Positions 44,547 to 53,042 are shown, numbered from the stretch's first letter. The stretch: DNA of 64,000 nucleotides from Micromonospora lupini str. Lupac 08 (GCF_000297395.2 NZ_HF570108.1:6839737-6903736); one strand, 5' to 3'. The notes: generated by a model not told the origin, from the letters alone. Numbers and translations are program-made.

Positions 44547-44756
44547 TCAGCGGTCGAAGCGACCGCCCCTGATCGCGCCGATGAACGCCGTCCACCCCGG
44601 CGGGCTGACTGCCAGCGTGGGGCCGGCCTGGTCCTTGGAGTCGCGGAGAGCGACCAGACCGAGGACGTCGACCAGGTTGTCCGCCACCTCCACGCAGAGC
44701 CCCTGGTCGTTTGAACGGCTGCTGGTGCGCCAGAGCGCTCCGGTGAGATCGTGCAT
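44547..44756 (-). CDS. DUF397 small protein without an adjacent XRE partner, 69 aa
   Basis: The DUF397 pattern is present: WRTSSRSNDQGLCVEVADNL, VALRDSKDQAGPTLAVSPPG, W-F near the end. Unlike the copy at 23.1 kb, no XRE/DUF5753 gene is adjacent. ATG at 44756. May act with a regulator encoded elsewhere. Confidence 0.85.
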   Translation of the reverse strand: MHDLTGALWRTSSRSNDQGLCVEVADNLVDVLGLVALRDSKDQAGPTLAVSPPGWTAFIGAIRGGRFDR

Positions 44757-44954
44757 AGTCGTTACCTCCGTGTGCGTCGGGATGCCCCCCGCCACCCACG
44801 GCCGGGCGAGATCCGGCCGTACGGATGGCGGGGCGACGTGGTCCGGATGACCAACGGGGTAACCAGGCTTGGTGATCGCACAGACGGTGCGAGCACGAAT
44901 CTCATCGATGAGACAGGTGGGCGCTCACGCGCGAGCGGAGGCGCCCGCGCTCCC

Positions 44955-45055
44955 GGCGGGCCGGCCCGGCGGGCCGGCTCAGCGGGCCGGGTCGGCGGGC
45001 CGGGTCGGCGGGCCGGCTCAGCGGGCCGGCTCAGCGGGCCGGCTCAGCGGGCCGG
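44955..45055. repeat. GC-rich tandem repeat next to the fahA stop
   Basis: Repeats of a roughly 13-bp unit (GGCTCAGCGGGCC, with GGGTCGGCGGGCC variants) run up to and across the fahA stop codon. The remaining gap 44757-44954 shows no gene. Possibly slippage-derived. Confidence 0.75.
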
Positions 45056-46240
45056 GCGGATCGTTCCGGTGACCTCGCCGAGGGCGATTGTGGTGCCGTC
45101 CGGGCCGGGCGCGGTGGCGGTGAGGGTGACGGTGTCGCCGTCGGCGAGGAAGGTACGGCTCTCGGTGCCCACCTTCGCGGGCTCGGCCCCGCCCCACGTC
45201 AGCTCCAGGAACGAGCCCACCTGGGAACGGTCCGGGCCGGAGACGGTGCCCGAGGCGTACAGGTCGCCGGTGCGCAGGGACGCGCCGTTGACGGTGAGGT
45301 GCGCCAACTGCTGGGCCGGGGTCCAGTACATGCCGGCGAACGGCGGCTCGCTTACCCGTTCGCCGTTCCACTCGACCGCCAACCGCAGGTCGAGCCCCAG
45401 GTGCGGCACGTCGCGCAGGTAGTCGACGACCGGCGGGTCCTGCTCCGGCGCCGGCACGAAGGCGTCGGCCAGGGCGTCCAACGGTGTCACCCAGGCCGAG
45501 ACCGAGGTGGCGAAGGACTTGCCGAGGAACGGGCCGAGCGGCTGGTACTCCCACGCCTGGATGTCGCGGGCCGACCAGTCGTTGACAAGCACCACTCCGA
45601 AGACGTGGTCGGCGAAGTCGTCGACGGACACCCGGGAACCCAACGCGCTGGGCACGCCGACCACGAAGCCGACCTCGGCCTCGATGTCGAGGCGTACCGA
45701 CGGGCCGGTGACCGGACCCTCGGCGGACGCCCGCTGGCCGGTGGGCCGGGTCACCGGCGTGCCGGAGACGACGACGGTGCCGGCCCGCCCGTGGTAGCCG
45801 ATCGGCAGGTGCTTCCAGTTGGGCAGCAGCGGTGGCTGACCCGGCCGGAAGATCTGCCCGACGTTCGACGCGTGGTGCTCCGAGGAGTAGAAGTCGACGT
45901 AGTCGGCCACCTCGAACGGGAGCAGCAGCTCCACGTCGGTCAGGGGCACCAGCAGCGGTTCCACCGCCGGACGGTGCGTCACGTCGGTCAGCAGCTCGAC
46001 GATCCGCTGGCGCACCGCTGTCCACTGTGGTCGCCCCAGCGCCATGAAGTCGTTGAGGGTGGGTCGGCACAGCGCGCCGGCGGCGAGCACCAGCTCGGCG
46101 GTCTCCGCACCGGCCAGGTCGAACACCCACGACCCGATCCGTACGCCGATCCGTGGCAGGCCCCCGCCCGTGGAGAACACCCCGTACGGCAGGTTCGTCA
46201 CGCCGTACGGCGAGCCGTCAACGCCGCTCACCCAGGTCAT
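45044..46240 (-). CDS. fahA: Fumarylacetoacetase, 398 aa
   Basis: Two-domain FAH. The N-terminal SH3-like domain starts PYGVTNLPYGVFS. The catalytic domain has FEVADYVDFYSSEHHASNVG (calcium-binding Asp and catalytic His), GYHGRAGTVVVSGTP, IEAEVGFVVGVPS, FGVVLVNDWSARDIQAWEY and GPFLGKSFATSVSAWVTPL. Hydrolyses fumarylacetoacetate to fumarate and acetoacetate, the last step of tyrosine degradation. ATG overlaps the stop of the upstream 289-aa gene. Divergent from hmgA. Confidence 0.96.
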   Translation of the reverse strand: MTWVSGVDGSPYGVTNLPYGVFSTGGGLPRIGVRIGSWVFDLAGAETAELVLAAGALCRPTLNDFMALGRPQWTAVRQRIVELLTDVTHRPAVEPLLVPLTDVELLLPFEVADYVDFYSSEHHASNVGQIFRPGQPPLLPNWKHLPIGYHGRAGTVVVSGTPVTRPTGQRASAEGPVTGPSVRLDIEAEVGFVVGVPSALGSRVSVDDFADHVFGVVLVNDWSARDIQAWEYQPLGPFLGKSFATSVSAWVTPLDALADAFVPAPEQDPPVVDYLRDVPHLGLDLRLAVEWNGERVSEPPFAGMYWTPAQQLAHLTVNGASLRTGDLYASGTVSGPDRSQVGSFLELTWGGAEPAKVGTESRTFLADGDTVTLTATAPGPDGTTIALGEVTGTIRPAR

Positions 46241-47106
46241 GCGTCGTGCCCCCCGTTCACCAGCCCCAGCCGGATCAGATCGGTAAGTGGTTCCAGGATG
46301 CTGCACGAGCCGAAGCCGACCCAGAGTGGGCGCGGCGTGTCCAGCCGTTCGTTGGCGCGTTCGAGCAGCGGGCGCGGGTCGAGCGCGGTCAGCAGCTCGG
46401 CGACCACCCGCACGCTGTCCCCGTCGGCGGCGGCGAGCGTCGCGGCCAGCACGTTGGCGTAGCCGTGGTGGGTGAACCCGGTCTCCGGGTCGAGGTGGCG
46501 CACGGCCTGGTGCAGGCCGGCGGTGAGCTTGAACGGCAGGGCCCGGTCCCGGCAGGCGCAGATCACGGCGGCCAGCTCGGCGGGGGTGGGGAACAGCTCG
46601 GCGGCCAGCCCGCCGGTGCGGAACTTGGCGGCGATCGGCACGCCGTCGGCGCGGGCGGCGGCGAGCGCGTCCAGCGCACCCAGCAGCCCGAAGGTCAGCG
46701 GAAGCTCGGCGTAGACGGCTTCGACGTCCGGCATGCCGTCGGTCAGTCGCACCAGCTCGGCGACGCCGGGCAGCGGATCCTCGCCGCGCTTGGCGACCGC
46801 CACCTCGACCTGCCGTGCGGTCACGCCGTCCGCGGCGAGGAACGACAACGCGACGGGCAACCGACCGATCCCGGTGTCGCCGATCAGCCCGACCACCAGG
46901 CCCTCGGCCGGGTCGACGAGACCGCTCAGCTCGCCGGCCGCGACGGTCGAGGCGGGCACGAGCAGCGGGCCGACCAGGTCGGCGTACCAGGAGGCGCGGT
47001 GGCGGCGGTGGGCGACCAGGGCGTCGGGCAGCGCGGCGCTGCCCGGTGGGAAGACGGCGGCGTCGTCCACCAGGCCGTGGAGGAGCGCGGGCACCTGCGT
47101 TGACAC
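46237..47106 (-). CDS. Protein of unknown function in the homogentisate operon, 289 aa
   Basis: Translationally coupled to fahA (ATGA overlap) and divergent from hmgA, so almost certainly part of tyrosine degradation. Alternating strands and helices suggest a TIM-like barrel: EGLVVGLIGDTGIG, VEAVYAELPLTFG, GVPIAAKFRTGGL, LPFKLTAGLHQAVRH and THHGYANVLAATLAA. The conserved-looking Lys, His and Arg in these strands could form an active site. No signal peptide. I do not recognise the family. It is a candidate for the maleylacetoacetate isomerase step, which is otherwise unrepresented here; this is inference from context only. Confidence 0.75.
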   Translation of the reverse strand: MSTQVPALLHGLVDDAAVFPPGSAALPDALVAHRRHRASWYADLVGPLLVPASTVAAGELSGLVDPAEGLVVGLIGDTGIGRLPVALSFLAADGVTARQVEVAVAKRGEDPLPGVAELVRLTDGMPDVEAVYAELPLTFGLLGALDALAAARADGVPIAAKFRTGGLAAELFPTPAELAAVICACRDRALPFKLTAGLHQAVRHLDPETGFTHHGYANVLAATLAAADGDSVRVVAELLTALDPRPLLERANERLDTPRPLWVGFGSCSILEPLTDLIRLGLVNGGHDA

Positions 47107-47146
47107 GGAACAAGAATGTACGGGACGCTACAAGGAACGGACAACA

Positions 47147-47165
47147 GCGTCCGATTATCGGACGC
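47147..47165. promoter_or_regulatory. Perfect palindrome in the hmgA/fahA divergent promoter
   Basis: GCGTCCGAT (47147-47155) and ATCGGACGC (47157-47165) around one base, 35 bp before the hmgA ATG and in the 94-bp gap between the divergent genes. An operator for a dimeric repressor is likely; no regulator gene is adjacent. Confidence 0.6.
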
Positions 47166-47200
47166 CTCCGGCCGGTGCACGGGATATATCGGGAGGCGAG

Positions 47201-48367
47201 ATGCCGTACTACCGCAGCGTCGGCGAGGTGCCGCGCAAGCGCCACACCCAGTTCCGCCAGCCCGACGGCAGCCTCTACGCCGAGGAGCTGATGGGTCAGG
47301 AGGGCTTCTCCTCCGACTCGTCACTGCTCTACCACCGGCACGCGCCCACCGCGATCCTGGCCGCCGACGAGTTCACCCCGCCGACGTTCACCCGGGCGCC
47401 GAACCTGCCGCTCAAGCCCCGCCACCTGCGCACCCACAAACTCGACGCGGGCGGCGCCGACCCGATCCTCGGCCGGCAGTACCTGCTCGCCAACGACGAC
47501 GTCCGCATCGGGTACGTGCTCGCCGACCGACCCTCCCCGCTGTTCCGCGACGCCACCGGCGACCACTGCCTCTACGTCGAGGCGGGCACCCTGCGGGTCG
47601 AGTCGCCGTTCGGGGCGCTGGAGGCGGTCGCCGGCGACTACGTCGTCATCCCCACCTCGACCATCCACCGGCTGGTGCCCACCGGTGACCAGCCCGCCCG
47701 GCTGCTCACCGTCGAGGCGGCCGGGCACATCGGCCCGCCCAAGCGCTACCTCTCCGTCCGTGGCCAGTTCCTGGAGCACTCGCCGTACTGCGAGCGCGAC
47801 GTCCGCGGCCCGGACGCCCCGCTGCTCGTCGACGGCGAGGAGGTCGAGGTGCTGGTCCGCCACCGTCGTGGCTGGACCCGCTACGTCTACGCGAACCACC
47901 CGTTCGACGTGGTCGGCTGGGACGGGCACCTCTACCCGTGGGCGTTCTCCATCCACGACTTCGAGCCGATCACCGGCCGCATCCACCAGCCCCCGCCCGT
48001 GCACCAGACGTTCCAGGGCCCCAACTTCGTGATCTGCTCGTTCGTGCCCCGCAAGGTCGACTACCACCCGCAGTCGATCCCGGTGCCGTACAACCACCAC
48101 AACGTCGACTCCGACGAGATGCTCTTCTACACCGGCGGCAACTACGAGGCCCGACGCGGCTCCGGCATCGAGCAGGGCTCGATCTCGCTGCACCCGTCCG
48201 GCTTCACCCACGGCCCCCAGCCGGGCGCCGCCGAACGCTCCATCGGCGCGGACTACTTCGACGAGCTGGCCGTCATGGTGGACACCTTCCGGCCCCTCGA
48301 CCTGTGCGACGCGGCCCGCGCCTGCGAGGACGAGGGGTACGCCTGGACCTGGGCGCGTTCTGTTTAG
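47201..48367 (+). CDS. hmgA: Homogentisate 1,2-dioxygenase, 388 aa
   Basis: Cupin-type dioxygenase with VGEVPRKRHTQFR at the N-terminus, IPTSTIHRLVP and the C-terminal iron site: PYNHHNVDSDEMLFYTGG (His and Glu ligands), then SLHPSGFTHGPQPGAAE (His ligand). Opens homogentisate with O2 to maleylacetoacetate. ATG with GGGAGG upstream. Slightly shorter than proteobacterial enzymes (about 430 aa), as usual for actinobacterial ones. Divergent from the fahA operon. Confidence 0.95.
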   Translation: MPYYRSVGEVPRKRHTQFRQPDGSLYAEELMGQEGFSSDSSLLYHRHAPTAILAADEFTPPTFTRAPNLPLKPRHLRTHKLDAGGADPILGRQYLLANDDVRIGYVLADRPSPLFRDATGDHCLYVEAGTLRVESPFGALEAVAGDYVVIPTSTIHRLVPTGDQPARLLTVEAAGHIGPPKRYLSVRGQFLEHSPYCERDVRGPDAPLLVDGEEVEVLVRHRRGWTRYVYANHPFDVVGWDGHLYPWAFSIHDFEPITGRIHQPPPVHQTFQGPNFVICSFVPRKVDYHPQSIPVPYNHHNVDSDEMLFYTGGNYEARRGSGIEQGSISLHPSGFTHGPQPGAAERSIGADYFDELAVMVDTFRPLDLCDAARACEDEGYAWTWARSV

Positions 48368-48397
48368 TCGCTCTTTGGGTTTTCGCCGGAGCCTGAA

Positions 48398-48507
48398 CCG
48401 TTAGTCGCCCTGGGGTTTTCGCCGGAGCCCGACCCGCTCTGGGCGGTCAGGCTTGATCCCGACGCGGGTCGGGCTCCGGCGAAAACCTGACGTGGGCGAG
48501 CTAACGG
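48398..48507. repeat. 110-bp compound palindrome between hmgA and the TPR gene
   Basis: The central 23-bp arms 48414-48436 and 48465-48487 are perfect reverse complements. Outer pairs CCGTTAG (48398-48404) with CTAACGG (48501-48507) and CGCCC (48406-48410) with GGGCG (48494-48498) continue the stem. A third direct copy of GGGTTTTCGCCGGAGCC lies at 48377-48393. It could terminate both convergent genes or be a dispersed element. Confidence 0.8.
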
Positions 48508-48545
48508 ACGCTTGTTGAGCTGTTGTGGTGTTGCCGGAGATTGGG

Positions 48546-49574
48546 TTAGCGGAACGTTGTTCTGGTGAAGATGGCGAACTCGGCTATCGCGGTGGCGATG
48601 ATCGCCAGCACCAGCGGCCACGGCGAGCCGACCACCGCGTACACGAGCAGCAGCGCCGGCGCGGCGGCCACCGCGTAGATCGCCAGGGCCATCGTGCGGT
48701 CCGCCTGCAGCATGGCGGGCAGGACGGTCCTGGTGAGCCCCGGCAGGCGAGCCGCGAGCTGCCAGACCACGACGCCGCCGGTGAGGGCCGCGAGCACCGC
48801 CAGGACACGGGAGAACCCGTCGTTCGTGGAGGCCGCGAACGCCACCACCACCGCAGCGACCAGGGACCAGCCCGCGCCGTAGAGCACCAGGCGGTGCAGG
48901 CCGTGTGCGAGGGTCCGCGGGGAGTCGATCCGGCTCGGGCCGAGCGTCACCGCCTCCGCCACCTGCTCCAACGCCTCCGACCAGCGGCGCTGCTCCAGGC
49001 GCAGGACGCCGACGTCGTGGCCGACGTCGGCGAGGCGCGGATCGAGCCGCAGTGCCTCCCGGTAGGCCCGCTCGGCCAGGTCGAACAGCTCCAGCCGGGC
49101 CGCGACCAGGCTGAGCACCAGGTGCGCCTGCGGCTCCTGCGGGGCCAACTCCACCCCACGCCAGGCCGCGTTCAGCGCCGGCTGCCCGTTGCGCGAGTCG
49201 GCCAGGATCGCCGCCGCGCTGCGCTGGGCGTACGCGTCGGTGGGCCCGAGCGCGAGGAGCCGGTCGGCGGTGGTCGCCGCGTCGGCGTAGCGCCCCAGGT
49301 CGACAAGTGCCATCGCCCGGACGACGAGCGCCGGCAGGGCCTCCGGCACGGCGGCCACGGCCGCGTCGGCGGCGGCGAGCGCATCGACCGGCCGGTCGGC
49401 GGCGAGGTGCACCCGGGCCAGCATGGTGAGGGCCTGCGAATCCGCGGGCTTCAGCGCGAGCGCCTCGGTCAGCTCGCCGGCAGCCTCGTCGTGGCGGCCG
49501 AGCTCGGCGAGGAGCTGGGCGCGTTCGAGATAGCCGTCGCCGGCGAACCGGTCGGGGGCGCTTTCGGTGGACAT
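48546..49574 (-). CDS. TPR-repeat protein with C-terminal membrane domain, 342 aa
   Basis: About six tetratricopeptide repeats (YLERAQLLAELGRHDEAAGE, ALVVRAMALVDLGRYADAAT, DLAERAYREALRLDPRLADV) occupy residues 10-225, followed by four membrane helices to the C-terminus (LVLYGAGWSLVAAVVVAFAA, VLAVLAALTGGVVVWQLAA and two more). Probably a cytosolic protein-interaction scaffold held at the membrane. It lies 10 bp upstream of no gene on its own strand; ispF ends just beyond its start. Function unknown. Confidence 0.85.
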   Translation of the reverse strand: MSTESAPDRFAGDGYLERAQLLAELGRHDEAAGELTEALALKPADSQALTMLARVHLAADRPVDALAAADAAVAAVPEALPALVVRAMALVDLGRYADAATTADRLLALGPTDAYAQRSAAAILADSRNGQPALNAAWRGVELAPQEPQAHLVLSLVAARLELFDLAERAYREALRLDPRLADVGHDVGVLRLEQRRWSEALEQVAEAVTLGPSRIDSPRTLAHGLHRLVLYGAGWSLVAAVVVAFAASTNDGFSRVLAVLAALTGGVVVWQLAARLPGLTRTVLPAMLQADRTMALAIYAVAAAPALLLVYAVVGSPWPLVLAIIATAIAEFAIFTRTTFR

Positions 49575-49584
49575 CGCGGCGAGC

Positions 49585-50067
49585 CTAGGCGGCCGGCGCG
49601 TCGTACACCAGGGCGACCGCGATGCCCGCCAGGCCTTCCTCGCGGCCGGTGAAACCGAGCCCGTCGGTGGTCGCGGCCGAGACGGTGACCGGGGCGCCGA
49701 CGGCGTCGGAGAGCACCTGCTGGGCCTCGGCCCGACGGCGGCCGATCTTGGGACGGTTGCCGACGATCTGCACGGAGACGTTGCCGATCTCCAGGCCGGC
49801 CGCCCGCACCCGGCGGGCCGTCTCGGTCAACAGCGCCAGGCCGGACGCCCCGGCCCACTCCGGCTGGTCCACTCCGAAGGCGGCGCCGAGATCACCGAGG
49901 CCGGCGGCGGAGAGCAGCGCGTTGCAGGCGGCGTGGGCGGCGACGTCGGCGTCCGAGTGCCCGGCGAGACCGTCCTGGTCGGGCCAGAACAGGCCGGCCA
50001 CCCAGCAGGGCCGGCCCGGCTCGAACGCGTGCACGTCGGTGCCGATGGCCACCCGAGGAACGATCAT
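49585..50067 (-). CDS. ispF: 2-C-Methyl-D-erythritol 2,4-cyclodiphosphate synthase, 160 aa
   Basis: Zinc-site motif GTDVHAFEPG (Asp, His) and GLAGHSDADVAAHA (His), plus GDLGAAFGVDQPEWAGASG and TTDGLGFTGREEG. Fifth enzyme of the MEP isoprenoid pathway, acting on CDP-ME 2-phosphate. Follows ispD by 16 bp on the same strand, in the carD-ispD-ispF order typical of actinobacteria. Supplies precursors for UbiA-type prenylation. Confidence 0.96.
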   Translation of the reverse strand: MIVPRVAIGTDVHAFEPGRPCWVAGLFWPDQDGLAGHSDADVAAHAACNALLSAAGLGDLGAAFGVDQPEWAGASGLALLTETARRVRAAGLEIGNVSVQIVGNRPKIGRRRAEAQQVLSDAVGAPVTVSAATTDGLGFTGREEGLAGIAVALVYDAPAA

Positions 50068-50083
50068 GAGCAGAGGTTACGCG

Positions 50084-50779
50084 TCAGCCGTCGGCGGCGA
50101 GCAGGTGCTCCGCCAGTGCCAGGTCGAACGGACGGGTGATCTTCAGGGCGTACTCCGAGCCGGGCACGCAGCTCACGGCGACGCCCTGCTTCTCGACCAG
50201 GCCGGCGTCGTCGGTGAGCGGGTCACCGGCCGCGGCGTGCGCGGCAGTCAGGACGGACCGGCGGAAGCCCTGTGGAGTCTGCACCGCCCGGAGGGCGGCG
50301 CGGTCGACGGTGCCGAGCACCACCTCGTCGGCGTCGACCTCCTTGATCGTGTCGACGACCGGCAGGACGGGGATCACCGCGGCCCGGCCGTCCCGGACCG
50401 CGGCGGCTACCGATTCGACAAGCTCGGGCGGGGTCAGGGCGCGGGCGGCGTCGTGCACCAGGATGATCGTCGGGCCGGCCGGCACCGCAGCCAGCGCGGC
50501 GGCGACCGAAGCCTGCCGCTCGGCCCCACCGGGCACCACGATCACCGGCGCCACCGGCGCCAGCAGCTCACGGACGCCCGCCACCTCGGCCGCGGGCGCG
50601 GCCACCACGATCGTGTGCACCGACGCGGCGGCGGCGAGCCGGCGCACGGCGTGCACCAGCAGCGGCTCGCCCGCGAGCAGGCGCAGCGCCTTGGGTCGGC
50701 CGGGACCGAGTCGTACGCCGGCGCCCGCCGCAGGCACGAGGACCGCGACGTCACCGCGCGGATTGAGCTGCGCGGTCAC
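50084..50779 (-). CDS. ispD: 2-C-Methyl-D-erythritol 4-phosphate cytidylyltransferase, 231 aa
   Basis: Nucleotidyltransferase with VLVPAAGAGVRLGPGRPKAL (CTP-binding), IVVPGGAERQASVAAAL, ILVHDAARALTP, and the ending TDDAGLVEKQG with KITRPFDLALAE. GTG start at 50779. Third step of the MEP pathway: MEP plus CTP to CDP-ME. Transcribed with carD upstream (56 bp away) and ispF downstream. Confidence 0.96.
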   Translation of the reverse strand: MTAQLNPRGDVAVLVPAAGAGVRLGPGRPKALRLLAGEPLLVHAVRRLAAAASVHTIVVAAPAAEVAGVRELLAPVAPVIVVPGGAERQASVAAALAAVPAGPTIILVHDAARALTPPELVESVAAAVRDGRAAVIPVLPVVDTIKEVDADEVVLGTVDRAALRAVQTPQGFRRSVLTAAHAAAGDPLTDDAGLVEKQGVAVSCVPGSEYALKITRPFDLALAEHLLAADG

Positions 50780-50835
50780 GTCGCGGTCCTCGGTGGTTTC
50801 TTCGCTACGAAGTGGGTACGACGATGCTGTGCGGA

Positions 50836-51321
50836 CTAGGCCTCGGTGAGGACCTTGTCGAGCAGCGTCTCCGCCTCGTCCTTGGTGCTCTTCTCAGCCA
50901 GCGCGACCTCGCCGACGAGAATGTCACGGGCCTTGGCCAGCATCCGCTTCTCGCCTGCGGAGAGGCCCCGCTCCCGCTCCCGGCGCCACAGGTCACGCAC
51001 GACCTCGGCGACCTTCAGCGGATTGCCGGAGGCCAGCTTTTCCAGGTTGGCCTTGTAACGCCGCGACCAGTTGGTCGGCTCCTCGGTGTGCGGAGCCCGG
51101 AGAACGTCGAAGACCTTACCGAGGCCCTCTTCGCCGACCACCTCACGGACGCCCACGATCTCGGCGTTCTCGGCAGGCACCCGGACCGTCAGGTCACCCT
51201 GCGCGACCCTCAGGACGAGGTATTGCTTGGGCTCGCCCTTGATGACCCGAGTCTCGATTGCCTCGATGAGTGCGGCCCCGTGGTGGGGGTAAACAACGGT
51301 CTCGCCGACACTGAAAACCAT
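50836..51321 (-). CDS. carD: CarD-family RNA polymerase-binding regulator, 161 aa
   Basis: The N-terminal RNAP-interaction Tudor-like domain (FSVGETVVYPHHGAALIEAI, YLVLRVAQGDLTVRVP) is followed by the helical DNA-binding domain (NWSRRYKANLEKLASGNPLK, ERGLSAGEKRMLAKAR). Binds the RNAP beta subunit and stabilises open complexes, mainly at rRNA promoters, and is essential in mycobacteria. Located upstream of ispD, as in most actinobacteria. Confidence 0.96.
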   Translation of the reverse strand: MVFSVGETVVYPHHGAALIEAIETRVIKGEPKQYLVLRVAQGDLTVRVPAENAEIVGVREVVGEEGLGKVFDVLRAPHTEEPTNWSRRYKANLEKLASGNPLKVAEVVRDLWRRERERGLSAGEKRMLAKARDILVGEVALAEKSTKDEAETLLDKVLTEA

Positions 51322-51649
51322 AGGTTCGAAACCCCTTTCGCTGTGTCTAGGGTAACACGCTCAGGCAACGATGTCTCACCGATGTCCTGACCGTTGGCGC
51401 AGCTCAGGGCCCCTGTGAGAGGTCTTTCTTCAGCTTGACAGGCGGTCAAACCGATGGTTCGAACACGCTCCGTAACGCACGGATGACTTCCCGATACGGG
51501 TGAACAGAACGTCGAGATCAAGGGCTATGCGCTCCTCCCATGGTATCCCGCCCGGCGGAACCGCGCCCAGGTGTAGCGGGAGGTGCCCCCGGTGCGGGAC
51601 GCTTGAGTCCGAGTCACACGCCGCTCACGAGACGCTTCCTGGGGGTCCG
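51322..51649. other. 328-bp intergenic region between carD and the 229-aa gene
   Basis: This is a divergent promoter region. A TTGACAGGCGGTCAAAC stretch near 51436 looks like a -35 half plus a short repeat for the rightward gene, but no convincing -10 follows. No gene or RNA structure was recognised. Confidence 0.4.
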
Positions 51650-52339
51650 ATGGGCAAGCCGGACGCAGAGGGCCACGGGCCGCCCGACGGGCTGCCCGAC
51701 CTGCCACCCGAGTGGGGCCGTGTCGTCGTCCCCGACGACGCCTCGGCCCTGGCCAGCGAGGCCGCGCAGGTGCGCCGCGAGCTGCGCCGGGCGGCCGGCC
51801 GCCACACCGGGCACCACGCCCTCACCCTGCCGCTGCTGGTTCTGCTGGTGGCGCTGCTCACCACCCTGGCCGGCCTGCTCGCCGTGACCTGGCCCCGCGC
51901 CGGCCGGGGCACCGACCGACCCTCCCCGGCACCCGCCACGCCACCGGCGGCGCTCACCGGTCGGGCGTTGCCCGCGCTCGACCTGGTCGACGCCTCCCAG
52001 GCGCCGGTGCCGCTGCGCGGCCTGCTGCCCGCCATGATCATCCTGGTGGACGGCTGCCCCTGCCCGGAGCGGGTCGTCGAGGCGGCCGCGGCGGCGCCCA
52101 GCGGTGTCGCCGTGATCACCGTGGCCGGCGGCCGCACGGTCGAGACCCCGCCGCCGGCGAACGGCGTCCGGGCACTGGCCGACCCCGCCGGCGGGCTGCG
52201 CGCGTTCGTGGGCCAACCGGCCCGCCCCGGCACGCTCACCGCACTGCTTGTCGACCGCGCCGGCGTGGTGACCCGGGTGCTGCCCGACCTGGGCCCGGTC
52301 GAGGCGTACCGGCAGGACCTCACCGCCCTCGCCGCCTGA
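51650..52339 (+). CDS. Membrane protein with Cys-Pro-Cys-Pro motif, 229 aa
   Basis: ATG with GGGGG upstream. An acidic N-terminus, one membrane helix (about 68-90, ALTLPLLVLLVALLTTLAGL), a Pro-rich linker and a thioredoxin-like extracytoplasmic domain follow. LPAMIILVDGCPCPERVV carries CPCP where thioredoxins have CxxC, and VAVITVAGG and LTALLVDRAGVVTRVLPDLG strands follow. It could be a membrane-tethered redox or metal-binding protein. The function is not established. Confidence 0.7.
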   Translation: MGKPDAEGHGPPDGLPDLPPEWGRVVVPDDASALASEAAQVRRELRRAAGRHTGHHALTLPLLVLLVALLTTLAGLLAVTWPRAGRGTDRPSPAPATPPAALTGRALPALDLVDASQAPVPLRGLLPAMIILVDGCPCPERVVEAAAAAPSGVAVITVAGGRTVETPPPANGVRALADPAGGLRAFVGQPARPGTLTALLVDRAGVVTRVLPDLGPVEAYRQDLTALAA

Positions 52340-52424
52340 CCTTCCCGGCGGGCGAGGGCCACGCGACCCGTCTCTCTGGAGGATGCGCGACCCGCGCCAA
52401 CGAGAAGCCCCCGTGGGCGCACCC

Positions 52425-53042
52425 TCAGGGTGTGCTGACGAGTTGCGCCTCGACGTCGATGGGCTGGTCGCCCACGGTCGACAGGGACACCAGGAACGGC
52501 CCGCTGCCGGGCCGCACCTCGGCGGTGGCCACCGTGCCGTCGCAGTCGATGCGCGGCGGACCGGCTATCTCGGCTCCGGTGCTGGTCACGGCCAACATCC
52601 CGGGGCGGGTGCACCGGTACTGCAGCACGTAGTGGGCACCACCGTCGTCGGTCGCCTGCCTGGTCACGCCCTCACCCGGCGCGAGTTCCCGCTGTTCCCG
52701 CCAGATCGTCTCCCGGAAGACGGGCAGATCCCCCGGAGCGTCCTCGGAGCCGAGGGTCTCCCCCGTCTGCGGGTCGACGGCCGAGCGGCTTTCGAACTCG
52801 ACGACCTCGCCGGACTCGGGATTGATCCGAACCGTCACCCGATCCTCGGGCACCCCCGAGGCCACCAGTCGCTCCAGGGCGGTGCTGACCGACGGCCCGG
52901 CGCTCGGTGTCACCTCCGCACGAGCCGAACCGGCCGCCGTCTCGGGAGCGGCGGCACGCCACCACCAGCCGCCGACCGCCAGGGCGGCCACGGCCACGCC
53001 GGCCAGCACCGCCGACCGCAACCGGTCGTCCGCCGCATCCAT
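52425..53042 (-). CDS. Membrane-anchored extracytoplasmic protein of unknown function, 205 aa
   Basis: One N-terminal helix (VLAGVAVAALAVGGWWW), then a beta-rich region with VRINPESGEVVEFESRSAVD (possibly two beta hairpins), an HYVLQYRCTRPGMLAV strand and a second Cys (RIDCDGT). The two Cys could form a disulfide. Lies just downstream of the type III PKS gene on the same strand, but 32 bp away with no shared theme, so its link to that cluster is unclear. Confidence 0.7.
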   Translation of the reverse strand: MDAADDRLRSAVLAGVAVAALAVGGWWWRAAAPETAAGSARAEVTPSAGPSVSTALERLVASGVPEDRVTVRINPESGEVVEFESRSAVDPQTGETLGSEDAPGDLPVFRETIWREQRELAPGEGVTRQATDDGGAHYVLQYRCTRPGMLAVTSTGAEIAGPPRIDCDGTVATAEVRPGSGPFLVSLSTVGDQPIDVEAQLVSTP

